From DATBGZ01 sp036557785 (GTDB lineage Bacteria; Actinomycetota; Actinomycetes; Mycobacteriales; Micromonosporaceae), in the NCBI GenBank assembly GCA_036557785.1, contig DATBGZ010000082.1, positions 154,466 to 218,465 of the forward strand: a DNA stretch of 64,000 nt. The letters run 5' to 3'. Each line of letters starts with the position of its first letter. Position 1 is the stretch's first letter. Shown here piece after piece: positions 1-8,643 of the stretch. Below the pieces are notes generated by a model. The model searched no databases. It was given only the letters and a program-made list of their open reading frames with translations, and was not told the DNA's origin. Position numbers and translations under genes: made by a program.

Positions 1-59
1 GCGGCCCGGCGTCTGCGTGCCAGGGAGAGTCACGTAAACCACGACTTGACGGCGGGCGG

Positions 60-80
60 CCGTAAAGACAGAATTTACGG
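60..80. promoter_or_regulatory. Inverted repeat, probable operator
   Basis: CCGTAAA and TTTACGG form a perfect 7-bp inverted repeat with a 7-base spacer. It ends one base before the GTG at 82, so a bound dimer would block transcription or initiation of the exporter operon that follows. Seen directly; the operator role is inferred from symmetry and position. Confidence 0.55.
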
Positions 81-81
81 C

Positions 82-621
82 GTGGCGGAGGCGAGCGGGC
101 TGGCGGCAGTCACGCAGGCGCTGGCCTCGGTGCGCGCGGCCGAGGCCCGGCTGCGGGACGCGGTCGACGCTGCCCGCGACGGTGGCCATACCTGGTCCGA
201 GCTCGGCGACGTGCTCGGCACCACCCGCCAGGCCGCGTTCCAGCGCTTCGGGCGGCCGGTCGACCCGCGAACGGGAGAGCCCATGAACGCCTCGATCCTG
301 CCCGGCGCTGCCGAGAAGGCCGTCGATATCTTCGTCAACCTCGCCGAGGGGAACTGGGAAGCGGCGCGGCGCGATTTCGACGCAAAGGTCGCCGAGGCGT
401 TGCCCGATGCGCCGGCCGTGGCATCGATGTGGGCCGCGCTCGCCGGGCGGTACGGACGGTACGAGCAGCGGATGGGGGAGCCGTTCGCGCATCAGTTGGG
501 CGACTACACGGTGGTGGACATCCCGTTGCGATTCGAGGTCGGCGAGCAGGTGGGGCGCGTCAGCTTCAACCGCGACGGCACGGTCGCCGGCCTGTTCGTC
601 CTGCCCCGCGAGATGAGCTGA
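82..621 (+). CDS. HTH-like / DUF3887-type protein upstream of ABC exporter
   Basis: Predicted 179-residue cytosolic protein. Residues about 36-55 look like a helix-turn-helix (TWSELGDVLGTTRQAAFQRF), and the rest resembles the small DUF3887 alpha/beta domain. Actinobacteria often place such proteins directly ahead of ABC-2 transporters, where they probably sense and regulate. The stop is two bases before the next start, so it is co-transcribed with the ABC genes. A TTG at 46 would add 12 residues; I chose GTG 82 because the inverted repeat at 60-80 would otherwise lie inside the gene. Exact function unknown. Confidence 0.75.
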   Translation: MAEASGLAAVTQALASVRAAEARLRDAVDAARDGGHTWSELGDVLGTTRQAAFQRFGRPVDPRTGEPMNASILPGAAEKAVDIFVNLAEGNWEAARRDFDAKVAEALPDAPAVASMWAALAGRYGRYEQRMGEPFAHQLGDYTVVDIPLRFEVGEQVGRVSFNRDGTVAGLFVLPREMS

Positions 622-623
622 CC

Positions 624-1763
624 ATGCGCGAGACAGGCGTCCTCATCCCGCTCGTCGTGCTGGCGCTGGCGTTCGTGGTCTTCTGCTACGTCGAGTTGGC
701 CCGCCGCCCGGCGAAGACCCTGCCCAAGGCCGTGTGGGCGCTGGTCATCCTCGCCTCGATTCCGTTCGGCGGCATCATCTACCTCGTCCTGGGGCGCGGC
801 GAGCATCTGGCGCCGGCCGCGCCGGCCCGGCCCGGCATCGATAGCGACGTATCGTTGCCGGCGCGCCCCCGCGTCGCACAGGCGGGCCAGACCGTGGTCA
901 TCCATACCCGGGCACTCTCCAAGGTGTTCGCGGGTGGCGTCGGGCTGCACGAGGTCGACCTGGCCGTGCCGGCGCGGGGCGTCTACGGCCTCGTCGGACC
1001 CAACGGCGCCGGCAAGACGACGCTCATGTCGATCCTCGCGGGCCTGCGCCGTGCGGACTCGGGCGCGATCGCGGCGACCGCGGAGGTGATGCTCTGCCCC
1101 GACACACCCGCCTTCGAGCCGTGGCTGACCGCCCGCGAAACCGTCGAGCTCTTCCGTTCCCTCGGCCCTGTCGGAGACATCGACGCCGACCGAGCTCTTG
1201 CGCTCGCCGGGCTCGCCGACGTGCGTGACCGGCGGGTCGGCGGCTTCTCGCGCGGGATGACGCAGCGACTCGGCCTGGCTGTCGTGCTCGCCTCGGGCGC
1301 GCAGGTGCTGCTGCTCGACGAGCCGACCAGCGCGCTCGATCCGCAGGGGCGCTCGGAGATGCTGCGCATGATCACCGAACTGGGGCGCGACCGCGCCGTG
1401 ATGGTCTCCAGCCACATCCTCGGCGACGTGCAACGCGTCGCGGAGACGGTCGGGATCCTCAGGGACGGCCGCCTGATCTACCAAGGACCCATCCGCGATC
1501 TGCTCGAGCGGCACACCCGACCGAGCTGGCGGCTGGAGCTGAGGTCCAAAGTGGATGATCTGGCCGTACGGCTGCGCGAGCGGGAGTGGGTGGCAGCCGT
1601 CGTGCGGGAGCCGTACGGGTTGCGGGTCGACACGACCACGCTCGCCGCTGGTGAAACCCTTCTGCCCGAGCAGATCGCCGACAGCGGTGCCGAGCTGATC
1701 GCGTTCAACCCCGTCGGCGCGGATCTGGAGACGATCTTCCTGAACCTGGTCGGTGCCCGATGA
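624..1763 (+). CDS. ABC transporter ATP-binding protein with membrane N-domain
   Basis: 379 residues. The first ~65 form two hydrophobic helices in the pattern of the phospholipase D N-terminal (PLDc_N) module, ending in the typical GGIIYLVLGRG. A full ABC ATPase follows: Walker A GPNGAGKTT, a signature region around SRGMTQRLGLA, Walker B LLLDEPTSALDP and the H-loop SSH. It should energise the permease encoded next, with which it overlaps by four bases (ATGA). The substrate is unknown; ABC-2 exporters of this kind usually move lipids, antibiotics or peptides outwards. The start gives a two-base gap after the preceding stop. Confidence 0.88.
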   Translation: MRETGVLIPLVVLALAFVVFCYVELARRPAKTLPKAVWALVILASIPFGGIIYLVLGRGEHLAPAAPARPGIDSDVSLPARPRVAQAGQTVVIHTRALSKVFAGGVGLHEVDLAVPARGVYGLVGPNGAGKTTLMSILAGLRRADSGAIAATAEVMLCPDTPAFEPWLTARETVELFRSLGPVGDIDADRALALAGLADVRDRRVGGFSRGMTQRLGLAVVLASGAQVLLLDEPTSALDPQGRSEMLRMITELGRDRAVMVSSHILGDVQRVAETVGILRDGRLIYQGPIRDLLERHTRPSWRLELRSKVDDLAVRLREREWVAAVVREPYGLRVDTTTLAAGETLLPEQIADSGAELIAFNPVGADLETIFLNLVGAR

Positions 1764-2515
1764 GCCTGTGGCGTCTGGAGAGGCTGCGTCTGCTCCGCAC
1801 CCGGCGCTGGATCGCGCTGGCCGCGGTGTTCCTCGTGCTCGGGTTCGGCAACCCGCTCGCCACCCACTACCTCGGCCAGTTGCTGAGCGGAAGGACCGGC
1901 GGCGGGTACATCCAGATCACCGTGGGCCAACCGCAGCCGTCGGACGGGATGGCGAGCTACTTCGGCAACATCACGTCGGTCGGCACCCTGGTCACCGTTG
2001 TCGTGGCCGGGCTCGCGTTCGCCGTACGCGCCAACCCGCCGCTCGCGGCGCTCTACCTCACGCATGTCCGGTCCCGCGCGGCACTGCTGGTGCCTCGCCT
2101 GGTGACGGTGGCCGTCGCCACGGTCGTGGCGAGCGTGCTCGGCGGGCTCGCTGCCGCCTACGCCACCACGGTGCTCTTCGGCGCACCCAAGGCCGGGGCG
2201 ACGATCGCGGGCATCGCGGTCTCCTGCCTGGCCCAGCTCTTCGCGGTGGTCATCACCTTCCTCTGCGCGACACTGCTGCGCGGTCAGGTGGCCGCGATCG
2301 CGGTCGCGCTCGGCGTCGTCTTCGTCGCCGTACCGTTCGCCGACCTCATCCCCGGCGTGCGCCCGGTGGGCCCCAACGCGTTGACAAACCTGCCGACGAC
2401 GCTGCAGACCGGCGCCTGGACCACGAACGCCACCTGGGCCACCGTGGTGACGTTCGGGCTCTGCGTGGCGGCTGTTGCGGGAGGACTCGCACAGTCCCGT
2501 CGCTGGCAGCTCTAG
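1760..2515 (+). CDS. ABC-2 type transporter permease
   Basis: 251 residues with about six hydrophobic segments (roughly 17-35, 70-90, 110-135, 140-165, 170-195, 225-245) and basic residues on the short cytosolic N-terminus. This is the usual size and shape of an ABC-2 permease half. The start overlaps the ATPase stop in ATGA, so translation is coupled and the two proteins form one exporter. Nothing in the sequence identifies the cargo. Confidence 0.85.
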   Translation: MSLWRLERLRLLRTRRWIALAAVFLVLGFGNPLATHYLGQLLSGRTGGGYIQITVGQPQPSDGMASYFGNITSVGTLVTVVVAGLAFAVRANPPLAALYLTHVRSRAALLVPRLVTVAVATVVASVLGGLAAAYATTVLFGAPKAGATIAGIAVSCLAQLFAVVITFLCATLLRGQVAAIAVALGVVFVAVPFADLIPGVRPVGPNALTNLPTTLQTGAWTTNATWATVVTFGLCVAAVAGGLAQSRRWQL

Positions 2516-2586
2516 GTTCCGGCCCGGATATCTGCTCGCTGCCGACCCGCCTGGCACCGGTACAGATTGAAGCAGGTCGTGACAGA

Positions 2587-3363
2587 TCACGAATCCGGGG
2601 CCAGCGACACACCGGTGATGACGTGCGGTCTGCGCCGGTCCTGGTCGCGCAGATAGCGCAGGCCACGCTTGAAGAACGCCCGCGGGTTGGTGTCGAGATA
2701 CCGCGACCACGCCCCGCCGTCCTCGCCCCGCAGCCAGGCGTAGCGGGCCAGCGCGTACCCGTACATGGGCTCGGTCAGGTATCCGAGCCGGCTCGCGCGA
2801 CCGTACGTGTGGCGCCCACGCTCTTCGCGCGAGTACTCGAAGGCGGCGTTCGCGGTGAAGATGCCGAGTCCAAAGAAGACGGTCAGCAGGTCGGTGAGCG
2901 GCTCGTGGTCCTCCCGGCCGGGATCGACCCGTTTGTCGCCGAGCAGCAGCACGTGGCCCAGCTCATGGGCGATCGTGGCCACCAGGGCCACGGGACGCTT
3001 GGCGAGGTCGTCGCGGATGCCGATGACCGCGCGACCGTCGCGTTCGCGGTAATGGCCCGCCGCGCCGGTCGACTGTGAGTGCACGGGCACGTGGGCCGAG
3101 AGCCCTGGGTCGTCGTCGTCCTCATCGTGCACCAGCAGGATCCGGGACGCATCGACGCCCATATGGATGCAGATCCGCTGCAGCACCGCGGCCACGTCGT
3201 CGCGGCTGCCCTGGTACACACCGGGAAAGAAATCGTCGTTGGGCAGCACCACGACCCCGCGCAGCCGGCCCCCACCGAACTGCCCGACGAACCAGCCCAG
3301 TTCCCGCTCGATCCACGACTGCTCGACCGGCCGGACCGGGCACTGCGCCCTCCACCACGCCAC
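2587..3363 (-). CDS. Putative zinc metallopeptidase (HELGH)
   Basis: 258 residues, GTG start, no signal peptide. IAHELGHVLLL carries the HExxH zinc-binding motif, followed by an acidic region (DPGREDHEPLTDLL) that can supply the third ligand. Sequence around the motif resembles soluble actinobacterial HExxH proteins of unknown substrate. It is convergent with the ABC operon and followed by no obvious partner. Family-level call only; the substrate and the exact start are uncertain because no clear Shine-Dalgarno precedes 3363. Confidence 0.65.
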   Translation of the reverse strand: MAWWRAQCPVRPVEQSWIERELGWFVGQFGGGRLRGVVVLPNDDFFPGVYQGSRDDVAAVLQRICIHMGVDASRILLVHDEDDDDPGLSAHVPVHSQSTGAAGHYRERDGRAVIGIRDDLAKRPVALVATIAHELGHVLLLGDKRVDPGREDHEPLTDLLTVFFGLGIFTANAAFEYSREERGRHTYGRASRLGYLTEPMYGYALARYAWLRGEDGGAWSRYLDTNPRAFFKRGLRYLRDQDRRRPHVITGVSLAPDS

Positions 3364-3443
3364 GACCGGGATTCTGCCCCACCGGCGCCCGGCTCACCAT
3401 CGGTCGAAGGTGGCCCAATACCGTCGTCGATGAGCGCGGCACG

Positions 3444-4079
3444 CTATACGCCGCGGTCGGCCACCGTCATGTCGCCCGTGGTGGGCGTGCCCTCGGCGAG
3501 AGCGTAGCGCAGCAGGACGGCGCCCTTGGCCGAGGTGAGGGCCGGCTCGGCCAGAGACAGGTTCGCCGGCACTGCGCCGTCGGCGAACACCTTCTTGCCG
3601 CTGCCGAGCACGACGGGGAAGACCCAGAGGTTGAGCCGATCGAAGAGCCGCTGCGCCAGCAGTGTCTGGACGAGGTTGAGGCTGCCGATCACCCGCACGT
3701 TCTGGTGGCGCTCGCGCACCTCGGCCACGGCGGTGGCGAGGTCCGGCCCGAGCAGCGTCGAGCGCGCCCACGCCAGCGCCGGCTTGCCCCGGGAGGCGAC
3801 GTACTTGGGCAGGCGGTTGAACCGCTGGGCGATCTCCGCGTCCACGCCCTGTTCCTGGTGCGGCCAGAAGCCGGCGAAGATGTCGTAGGTTCGGCGCCCC
3901 AGCAGCAGCGCGTCCATCTCCGCCATGCCCGCGAGCACCTGCTCTCCCACGACATCGTCGAAGAGCGGCGCCTGCCACCCGCCGAAGGCGAAGCCGCCGT
4001 CGGTGTCCTCGTCCCGTCCACCGGGAGCCTGGGCTACCCCGTCGAGCGTCGCGAACAGGTCGATATGAATGATGCCCAT
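3444..4079 (-). CDS. Dihydrofolate reductase-family (RibD C-terminal) protein
   Basis: 211 residues. The N-terminus IIHIDLFATLDGVAQAPGG, the central ALLLGRRTYDIFAGFWP and the C-terminal VFPVVLGSGKKVF are signatures of the RibD-C/dihydrofolate reductase-like fold, which binds NADPH. These stand-alone members rarely act in folate or riboflavin synthesis; the real substrate is unknown. An ATG at 4079 with GGAGGAGG five bases upstream is preferred over the adjacent GTG. A 3' fragment of a related gene lies at 53.6-54.0 kb. Confidence 0.85.
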   Translation of the reverse strand: MGIIHIDLFATLDGVAQAPGGRDEDTDGGFAFGGWQAPLFDDVVGEQVLAGMAEMDALLLGRRTYDIFAGFWPHQEQGVDAEIAQRFNRLPKYVASRGKPALAWARSTLLGPDLATAVAEVRERHQNVRVIGSLNLVQTLLAQRLFDRLNLWVFPVVLGSGKKVFADGAVPANLSLAEPALTSAKGAVLLRYALAEGTPTTGDMTVADRGV

Positions 4080-4224
4080 CACTGCCTCCTCCGGCGCTGG
4101 CTCCAGGCCACGCTAACCGACCCCGGTCCCTCGTGTCGGCTGAACTGGCCACGGGACAACCGCGAGCGAGCCGGACGCCGTGTCGGGAAAGCTGGACAGG
4201 CACCTGTGTGATTCGATACGTGAC

Positions 4225-4674
4225 ATGACGGCTAGTGAAGTCAAGGTCGTGAGCGCGAGCCGGACGATCGCGGCGCCAGCCTCGCGGATCTTCGAGCTGA
4301 TCGCTGACCCCGCGCGCCAGCCCGAGTGGGACGGCAACAACAACCTCGGACAGGCACCGGCCGGGCAACGGGTGCGGGCCGTCGGCGACGTCTTCCTCAT
4401 GGAACTGGTCAGCGGCAGCATCCGGGAGAACCACGTGGTGGAGTTCGAGGAGGGCCGGCGGATCGCGTGGCGGCCGGCCACCGCGGGGGAGCGGCCCGCC
4501 GGTCACCTGTGGCGCTGGGAACTGGAGCCCGTCGACGAGAGCCATACGGTCGTCACGCACACGTACGACTGGACCGAGCTGACCGACGAGGCGCGGCTTC
4601 CGCGGGCTCGGGCCACGACGGCGGACAAGCTGCATGCCTCGATGGATCGGCTCGCCGAGGTCGCCACCGGCTAA
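4225..4674 (+). CDS. SRPBCC-family polyketide cyclase/lipid-binding-like protein
   Basis: 149 residues. The opening KVVSASRTIAAPASRIFELI and the later WRWELEPVDESHTVVTHTYDW are characteristic of the START/SRPBCC helix-grip fold, which encloses a hydrophobic ligand. Members range from polyketide cyclases to stress proteins, so no specific reaction can be given. The ATG at 4225 begins the conserved domain; an upstream in-frame start at 4180 adds only unconserved residues. Its stop lies four bases from the convergent aacS stop. Confidence 0.8.
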   Translation: MTASEVKVVSASRTIAAPASRIFELIADPARQPEWDGNNNLGQAPAGQRVRAVGDVFLMELVSGSIRENHVVEFEEGRRIAWRPATAGERPAGHLWRWELEPVDESHTVVTHTYDWTELTDEARLPRARATTADKLHASMDRLAEVATG

Positions 4675-4678
4675 AGAG

Positions 4679-6643
4679 TCACGAGGCGCGCTCCCGTGCG
4701 TACGCTACGAAAGCGTCGAGCGCGCTCGGGTCGACGAGCGCTCCCGGTGAGGCGACGGCATCCGGCGGCGCACCGCGCAGGATCTTCTTGACCGGCACCT
4801 CGAGCTTCTTGCCGGTGCGGGAGTACGGGATCGCCGGCACGGCGACGATGCGGTCGGGGACGTGGCGGGGGGACAACGCCGATCGGATCTGCCCGGCGAG
4901 TCGCTCCCGCAGCGACGCGTCCAGGGCGACACCCTGGCGCGGAACGACGAAGAGAATCAGCTCGCCCACTCCGCCGGACGAGTCCTCGAGATGCACGACC
5001 ACGCTGTCCGTCACCTCAGGCAGGTCCTGCAGGGCCCGGTAGAACTCGCCCGTGCCCATGCGCACGCCACCCCGGTTGAGCGTGGCGTCGGAGCGGCCGG
5101 TGATCACGCAGGAGCCGACGGCCGAGAAGCGGCACCAGTCGCCGAAACGGAAGGCACCGGGGTACTGGCCGAAGTACGCGTCGCGCAGTCGGCTGCCGTC
5201 CTCGTCGCCCCAGAATCCCACCGGCATGGAGGGCAGCGGCGAGGTGATGACCAGCTCGCCGAGCTCGCCGACGATGACATTGCCCTTCTCATCGAAGGCC
5301 TTCGCATCGACACCGAGGCTCAGGCCGGACATCTCGCCGACCCACACCGGGGTCAGCGGGGAGGCCTGGACCACCGCGGTGCAGATGTCGGTGCCGCCGC
5401 TGCCGACGTTGAGCAGCATGCGGCTGCCGAACTGTTCGGCGACCCAGCGATAGCCCTCGGCCGGGAACGGGCTTCCCCCCACACCCATCTGGCGCAGCCG
5501 GGACAGGTCGAACTCCTCGGTGGGGCGCACGCCCTGGCCCCGGCACGCCATGAGGTAGGCCGGGCTCGTGCCGAGCAGCGTGGCACCCGTCCGTTCGACC
5601 AGCCGCCACTGCTCACGCAGGTCGGGAAAGAGCGGGTTGCCGTCGAAGGTCACCACGCAGGAGCGGACGAGCAGCGCCGAGACGGCCGCGTTCCACAGCA
5701 TCCAGGCCGTGGTGGCGAACCAGAGCAGCCGGTCGCCGGGGCCGAGGTCCCAGTGGAACGTGATGTGCTTCAGATGCTCCACCAGGATGCCGCCGTGGCA
5801 GTGCACGATCGCCTTGGGTCGACCGGTCGTGCCCGAGGAGAAGAGCACATAGAGGGGATGGTCGAACGGCACGTGCTCGAACGCGAGCGGCTCGTCTGTC
5901 GGCGCGACCAGGTCGGACCACGGAAGCGAGTCAGCGAGGTCATGCGGGCCGTACGGTACGTGCACGACGTGGCGCAGGGACGGTATGCCGGCACGGATCT
6001 GGGCGACCTCGGCCCGGCGGTCCATCGGCTTGTCGCCGTACGTGTAGCCGGAGACGGCGAGCATCACGGTTGGTTCGATCTGCCCGAATCTGTCGATGAC
6101 GCTGAGCGCACCGAACTCCGGCGCGACGCTGGCGAAGACCGCGCCGAGGCTCGCCGTGGCGAGGAAGGCGACCACGGTCTCCGGGATATTGGGCAGGAAG
6201 GCGACCACCCGATCGCCACGGCCCACGCCCAGCCGGCGCAGCCCGGCTCGCGCCCGGCGTACCTGCTCGGCGAGCTCGGCGAAGGTGAGCTCGAACGTCG
6301 GCCTGGTCTGGGAGATCCCGACCAGCGCGGGCGCCGAGGCGTCGTCGGGGGTGCCGAAGCAGTGCTCGGCATAGTTCAGCGTCGCTCCGGGAAACCAGCG
6401 CGCGCCCGGCATGCGGCGCTCGACGAGGACCGTCTCGTAAGGGGTGTGTGCGGTGACCCCGCAGTACTGCCAGACGGCTCCCCAGAAGCTCTCCAGCTCC
6501 CGTACCGACCACGCCTGCAGGTCGTCCCACGAGCCCAGGTGGACGCCGCGCTCGACCGCCAGCCAGCGCAGGAAGTCCCGTACGCGCGCGTGGTCGACCT
6601 GCTCGGGGTCGGGGTCATAGAGCAGTTCGGGTTCGGTACTCAT
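4679..6643 (-). CDS. aacS: Acetoacetate-CoA ligase
   Basis: 654 residues, the usual length for acetoacetyl-CoA synthetase. The N-terminal cap (FWGAVWQYCGV, WFPGATLNYAEH) is specific to the AacS branch. The adenylate-forming core has LFSSGTTGRPKAIVH (P-loop), GSGGTDICTA and the GRSDATLNRGG hinge; the catalytic lysine lies in YSRTGKKLEVPVKK. It activates acetoacetate with ATP and CoA. The start overlaps the stop of the enoyl-CoA hydratase gene (ATGA) and has GGAGG upstream, so the two form a short-chain acyl-CoA catabolic unit. Confidence 0.93.
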   Translation of the reverse strand: MSTEPELLYDPDPEQVDHARVRDFLRWLAVERGVHLGSWDDLQAWSVRELESFWGAVWQYCGVTAHTPYETVLVERRMPGARWFPGATLNYAEHCFGTPDDASAPALVGISQTRPTFELTFAELAEQVRRARAGLRRLGVGRGDRVVAFLPNIPETVVAFLATASLGAVFASVAPEFGALSVIDRFGQIEPTVMLAVSGYTYGDKPMDRRAEVAQIRAGIPSLRHVVHVPYGPHDLADSLPWSDLVAPTDEPLAFEHVPFDHPLYVLFSSGTTGRPKAIVHCHGGILVEHLKHITFHWDLGPGDRLLWFATTAWMLWNAAVSALLVRSCVVTFDGNPLFPDLREQWRLVERTGATLLGTSPAYLMACRGQGVRPTEEFDLSRLRQMGVGGSPFPAEGYRWVAEQFGSRMLLNVGSGGTDICTAVVQASPLTPVWVGEMSGLSLGVDAKAFDEKGNVIVGELGELVITSPLPSMPVGFWGDEDGSRLRDAYFGQYPGAFRFGDWCRFSAVGSCVITGRSDATLNRGGVRMGTGEFYRALQDLPEVTDSVVVHLEDSSGGVGELILFVVPRQGVALDASLRERLAGQIRSALSPRHVPDRIVAVPAIPYSRTGKKLEVPVKKILRGAPPDAVASPGALVDPSALDAFVAYARERAS

Positions 6644-7428
6644 CGATCCTCCGGGGCACTGGAAACCTTCGGGGCTCTGCCGGCCAGAAACGCCGCCATC
6701 CGGTCCTGCGCCTCCGAACTGACCTGCGTCACCGCGGCCATCAGCGACTCCAGGAGCAGGCCCGTCTCGGCCGGTGCCTGGGCGATGCGGGGCAGCGCCT
6801 GGATCACGGCGTAGTTCGCGATCGCCGAGTTGCGCCCGATCGCCGCAGCGAGTTCGAGCGCCTTCGTCAGGCCGGCTCCGTCGGCCACCCGGTACTGGGC
6901 CAGGCCGGCCCGCGCGCCCTCGTCCGCGTCGAGCACGCGACCGGTGAGCATCATGTCGACCATTCGATGCACCCCGATGAGGCGGGGCACACGCACCGAG
7001 GCTCCCCCACCGACGAAGAGGCCGCGCTGGCCCTCGGGAAGGGCGAAGAATGTCGAGTCCTCGGCGATGCGTACGTGGGCGCAGGCGGCGAGCTCGATGC
7101 CGCCGCCGATGACCGCACCCTTGAGCACGGCGACCACGGGCAGCGGGCCCGACTCGATCCGGTTGAACACCTCGTGCCAGGTGCGCGAGTGGTGCAGCCC
7201 GGCGATCGCGTCGCGATTGATGAGCTCGCTCAGGTCGAGACCGGCCGAGAAGTGGTCGCCCGCCGCGGCCAGAACGACGACCTTCGACCACTGCGGCGGC
7301 ATGGCGAAGAAGCGACCAAGAGCCAGGACAGTCTCGTCGTCCAGCGCGTTGCGCTTCTCCACCCGGCACAGGGTCAGCACGGCGACGTCGTCACGCCGGT
7401 CGAGGCTCAGCGACTCCGGCAGATCCAT
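6640..7428 (-). CDS. Enoyl-CoA hydratase/isomerase family protein
   Basis: 262 residues of the crotonase fold. The oxyanion-hole segments are visible as AAGDHFSAGLDLSEL and LKGAVIGGGIELAACAHVRIA. The acidic catalytic residue expected after LPEGQRGLFVGGGAS is E in PEGQ. It probably hydrates or isomerises a short enoyl-CoA that feeds the coupled acetoacetate-CoA ligase. The gene is first in a two-gene unit and is preceded by a palindromic operator shared with the divergent aldo/keto reductase gene. Confidence 0.88.
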   Translation of the reverse strand: MDLPESLSLDRRDDVAVLTLCRVEKRNALDDETVLALGRFFAMPPQWSKVVVLAAAGDHFSAGLDLSELINRDAIAGLHHSRTWHEVFNRIESGPLPVVAVLKGAVIGGGIELAACAHVRIAEDSTFFALPEGQRGLFVGGGASVRVPRLIGVHRMVDMMLTGRVLDADEGARAGLAQYRVADGAGLTKALELAAAIGRNSAIANYAVIQALPRIAQAPAETGLLLESLMAAVTQVSSEAQDRMAAFLAGRAPKVSSAPEDR

Positions 7429-7456
7429 GAACGAAGCCCCTCAGCCTCCCGGTCGA

Positions 7457-7474
7457 CATGGTCAGTTGACCATG
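7457..7474. promoter_or_regulatory. 18-bp palindromic operator between divergent units
   Basis: CATGGTCA-GT-TGACCATG has perfect 8-bp arms around a 2-base centre. It lies 29 bases upstream of the enoyl-CoA hydratase start and about 105 bases upstream of the divergent aldo/keto reductase. The geometry suits a TetR- or GntR-type dimer, perhaps acyl-CoA responsive. No regulator gene is adjacent. Confidence 0.6.
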
Positions 7475-7578
7475 CTACGAGCGCCCGAACTCACGCAACG
7501 CGTCTACCGCCACGCGGAAGACGCCTCGCTGCGGCCCGTGGCGGCCGATAGGGTCGTCAAGCCGGGAGGAGCAGCGCC

Positions 7579-8592
7579 ATGACCACGTTCACACGTGCCC
7601 TCGGGCGATCGGGCATCGAGGTCAGTGCCCTCGGCATGGGGTGCTGGGCCATCGGCGGGCCGTGGACGCTCAACGGCTCGCCGGCCGGGTGGTCCACAGT
7701 GGATGACGCCGAGTCGATGCGTGCGCTGCACGTGGCGCTCGAGCGAGGCGTGAACTTCTTCGACACGGCCGCGAACTATGGCGCCGGGCACAGCGAACGG
7801 CTGCTCGGTCGTGCGGTGAGCGGTCGCCGTGGCGAGGTCGTCATCGCCACCAAGTTCGGGTACCGCGTGGACGGGTCGACGCGGACCGTCGTCTCCTACG
7901 ACGGCAGCGGGACCGACGGCGACGTGGCGAGCAGGCTGCGCGCCGATGTGGAGGCCAGCCTGGGCCGGCTCGGCACCGACTACATCGACGTCTACCTGCT
8001 TCACGTGTGGGAGCTCGCGGTCGGTCGCGCGCTGGAGGCCAGGGACGTGCTCGAGGCCCTGGTGGACGAGGGCAAGATCCGCACGTACGGCTGGAGCACC
8101 GATCGGACCGACGCCGTCCGGGCCTTCTCGACCTCGCCCCGGTGCGGCGTCGTCGAGCAGCAGTTGAGTGTGCTGGACGGCAACGACGAGCTGCTGGCGT
8201 TGGCCGAGCAGTCGGGCCTCGCCAGCCTGAACCGGGGACCCCTCGGCATGGGCGTGCTCACCGGCAAGTACGTGCCGACCAGTACATTTCCGGCCGATGA
8301 CGTACGGAACGCGGCACAGTGGCACCCCGCGTTCCACGACGGTAGGCCCACCCAGGACTGGCTGGACAAGCTCGCATCGATCCGCGACGTGCTCGAAAGC
8401 GACGGCCGGACCCTGGCCCAGGGCGCGCTGGCCTGGCTCTGGGCCCGCAGCCCCACCACCGTGCCCATCCCTGGGTTCCGTGACGCGCGGCAGGTCGAGG
8501 AGAACTGTGGCGCGCTCGCGCACGGGCCGCTCACGCCCGCGCAGATGGCCGAGATCGACGGCATCCTCGGCCGCACCTCCCGTACCGCCTGA
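7579..8592 (+). CDS. Aldo/keto reductase
   Basis: 337 residues forming an (alpha/beta)8 NADPH-dependent oxidoreductase. The catalytic tetrad is present: D62 and Y67 in FFDTAANYG, K92 in ATKFGY and H142 in YLLHVWE. The C-terminal GALAWLWARSPTTVPIPGFRD segment binds the 2'-phosphate of NADPH. GGGAGGAG lies upstream of the ATG. It heads a same-strand run with a flavin-dependent oxidoreductase and a CocE hydrolase; the three may modify or degrade one small molecule, but no substrate can be named. Confidence 0.9.
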   Translation: MTTFTRALGRSGIEVSALGMGCWAIGGPWTLNGSPAGWSTVDDAESMRALHVALERGVNFFDTAANYGAGHSERLLGRAVSGRRGEVVIATKFGYRVDGSTRTVVSYDGSGTDGDVASRLRADVEASLGRLGTDYIDVYLLHVWELAVGRALEARDVLEALVDEGKIRTYGWSTDRTDAVRAFSTSPRCGVVEQQLSVLDGNDELLALAEQSGLASLNRGPLGMGVLTGKYVPTSTFPADDVRNAAQWHPAFHDGRPTQDWLDKLASIRDVLESDGRTLAQGALAWLWARSPTTVPIPGFRDARQVEENCGALAHGPLTPAQMAEIDGILGRTSRTA

Positions 8593-8643
8593 CCGACCAC
8601 CGGCGCCTGGATGCCGGAGTCCCGAGACCACAAGGGAGCAGCC

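Noticed and set aside
4862..6814. Long plus-strand open frame opposite aacS
   Set aside because: It mirrors a fully conserved ligase; its translation has no domain, is Arg/Gly-rich and arises from GC-rich third positions.
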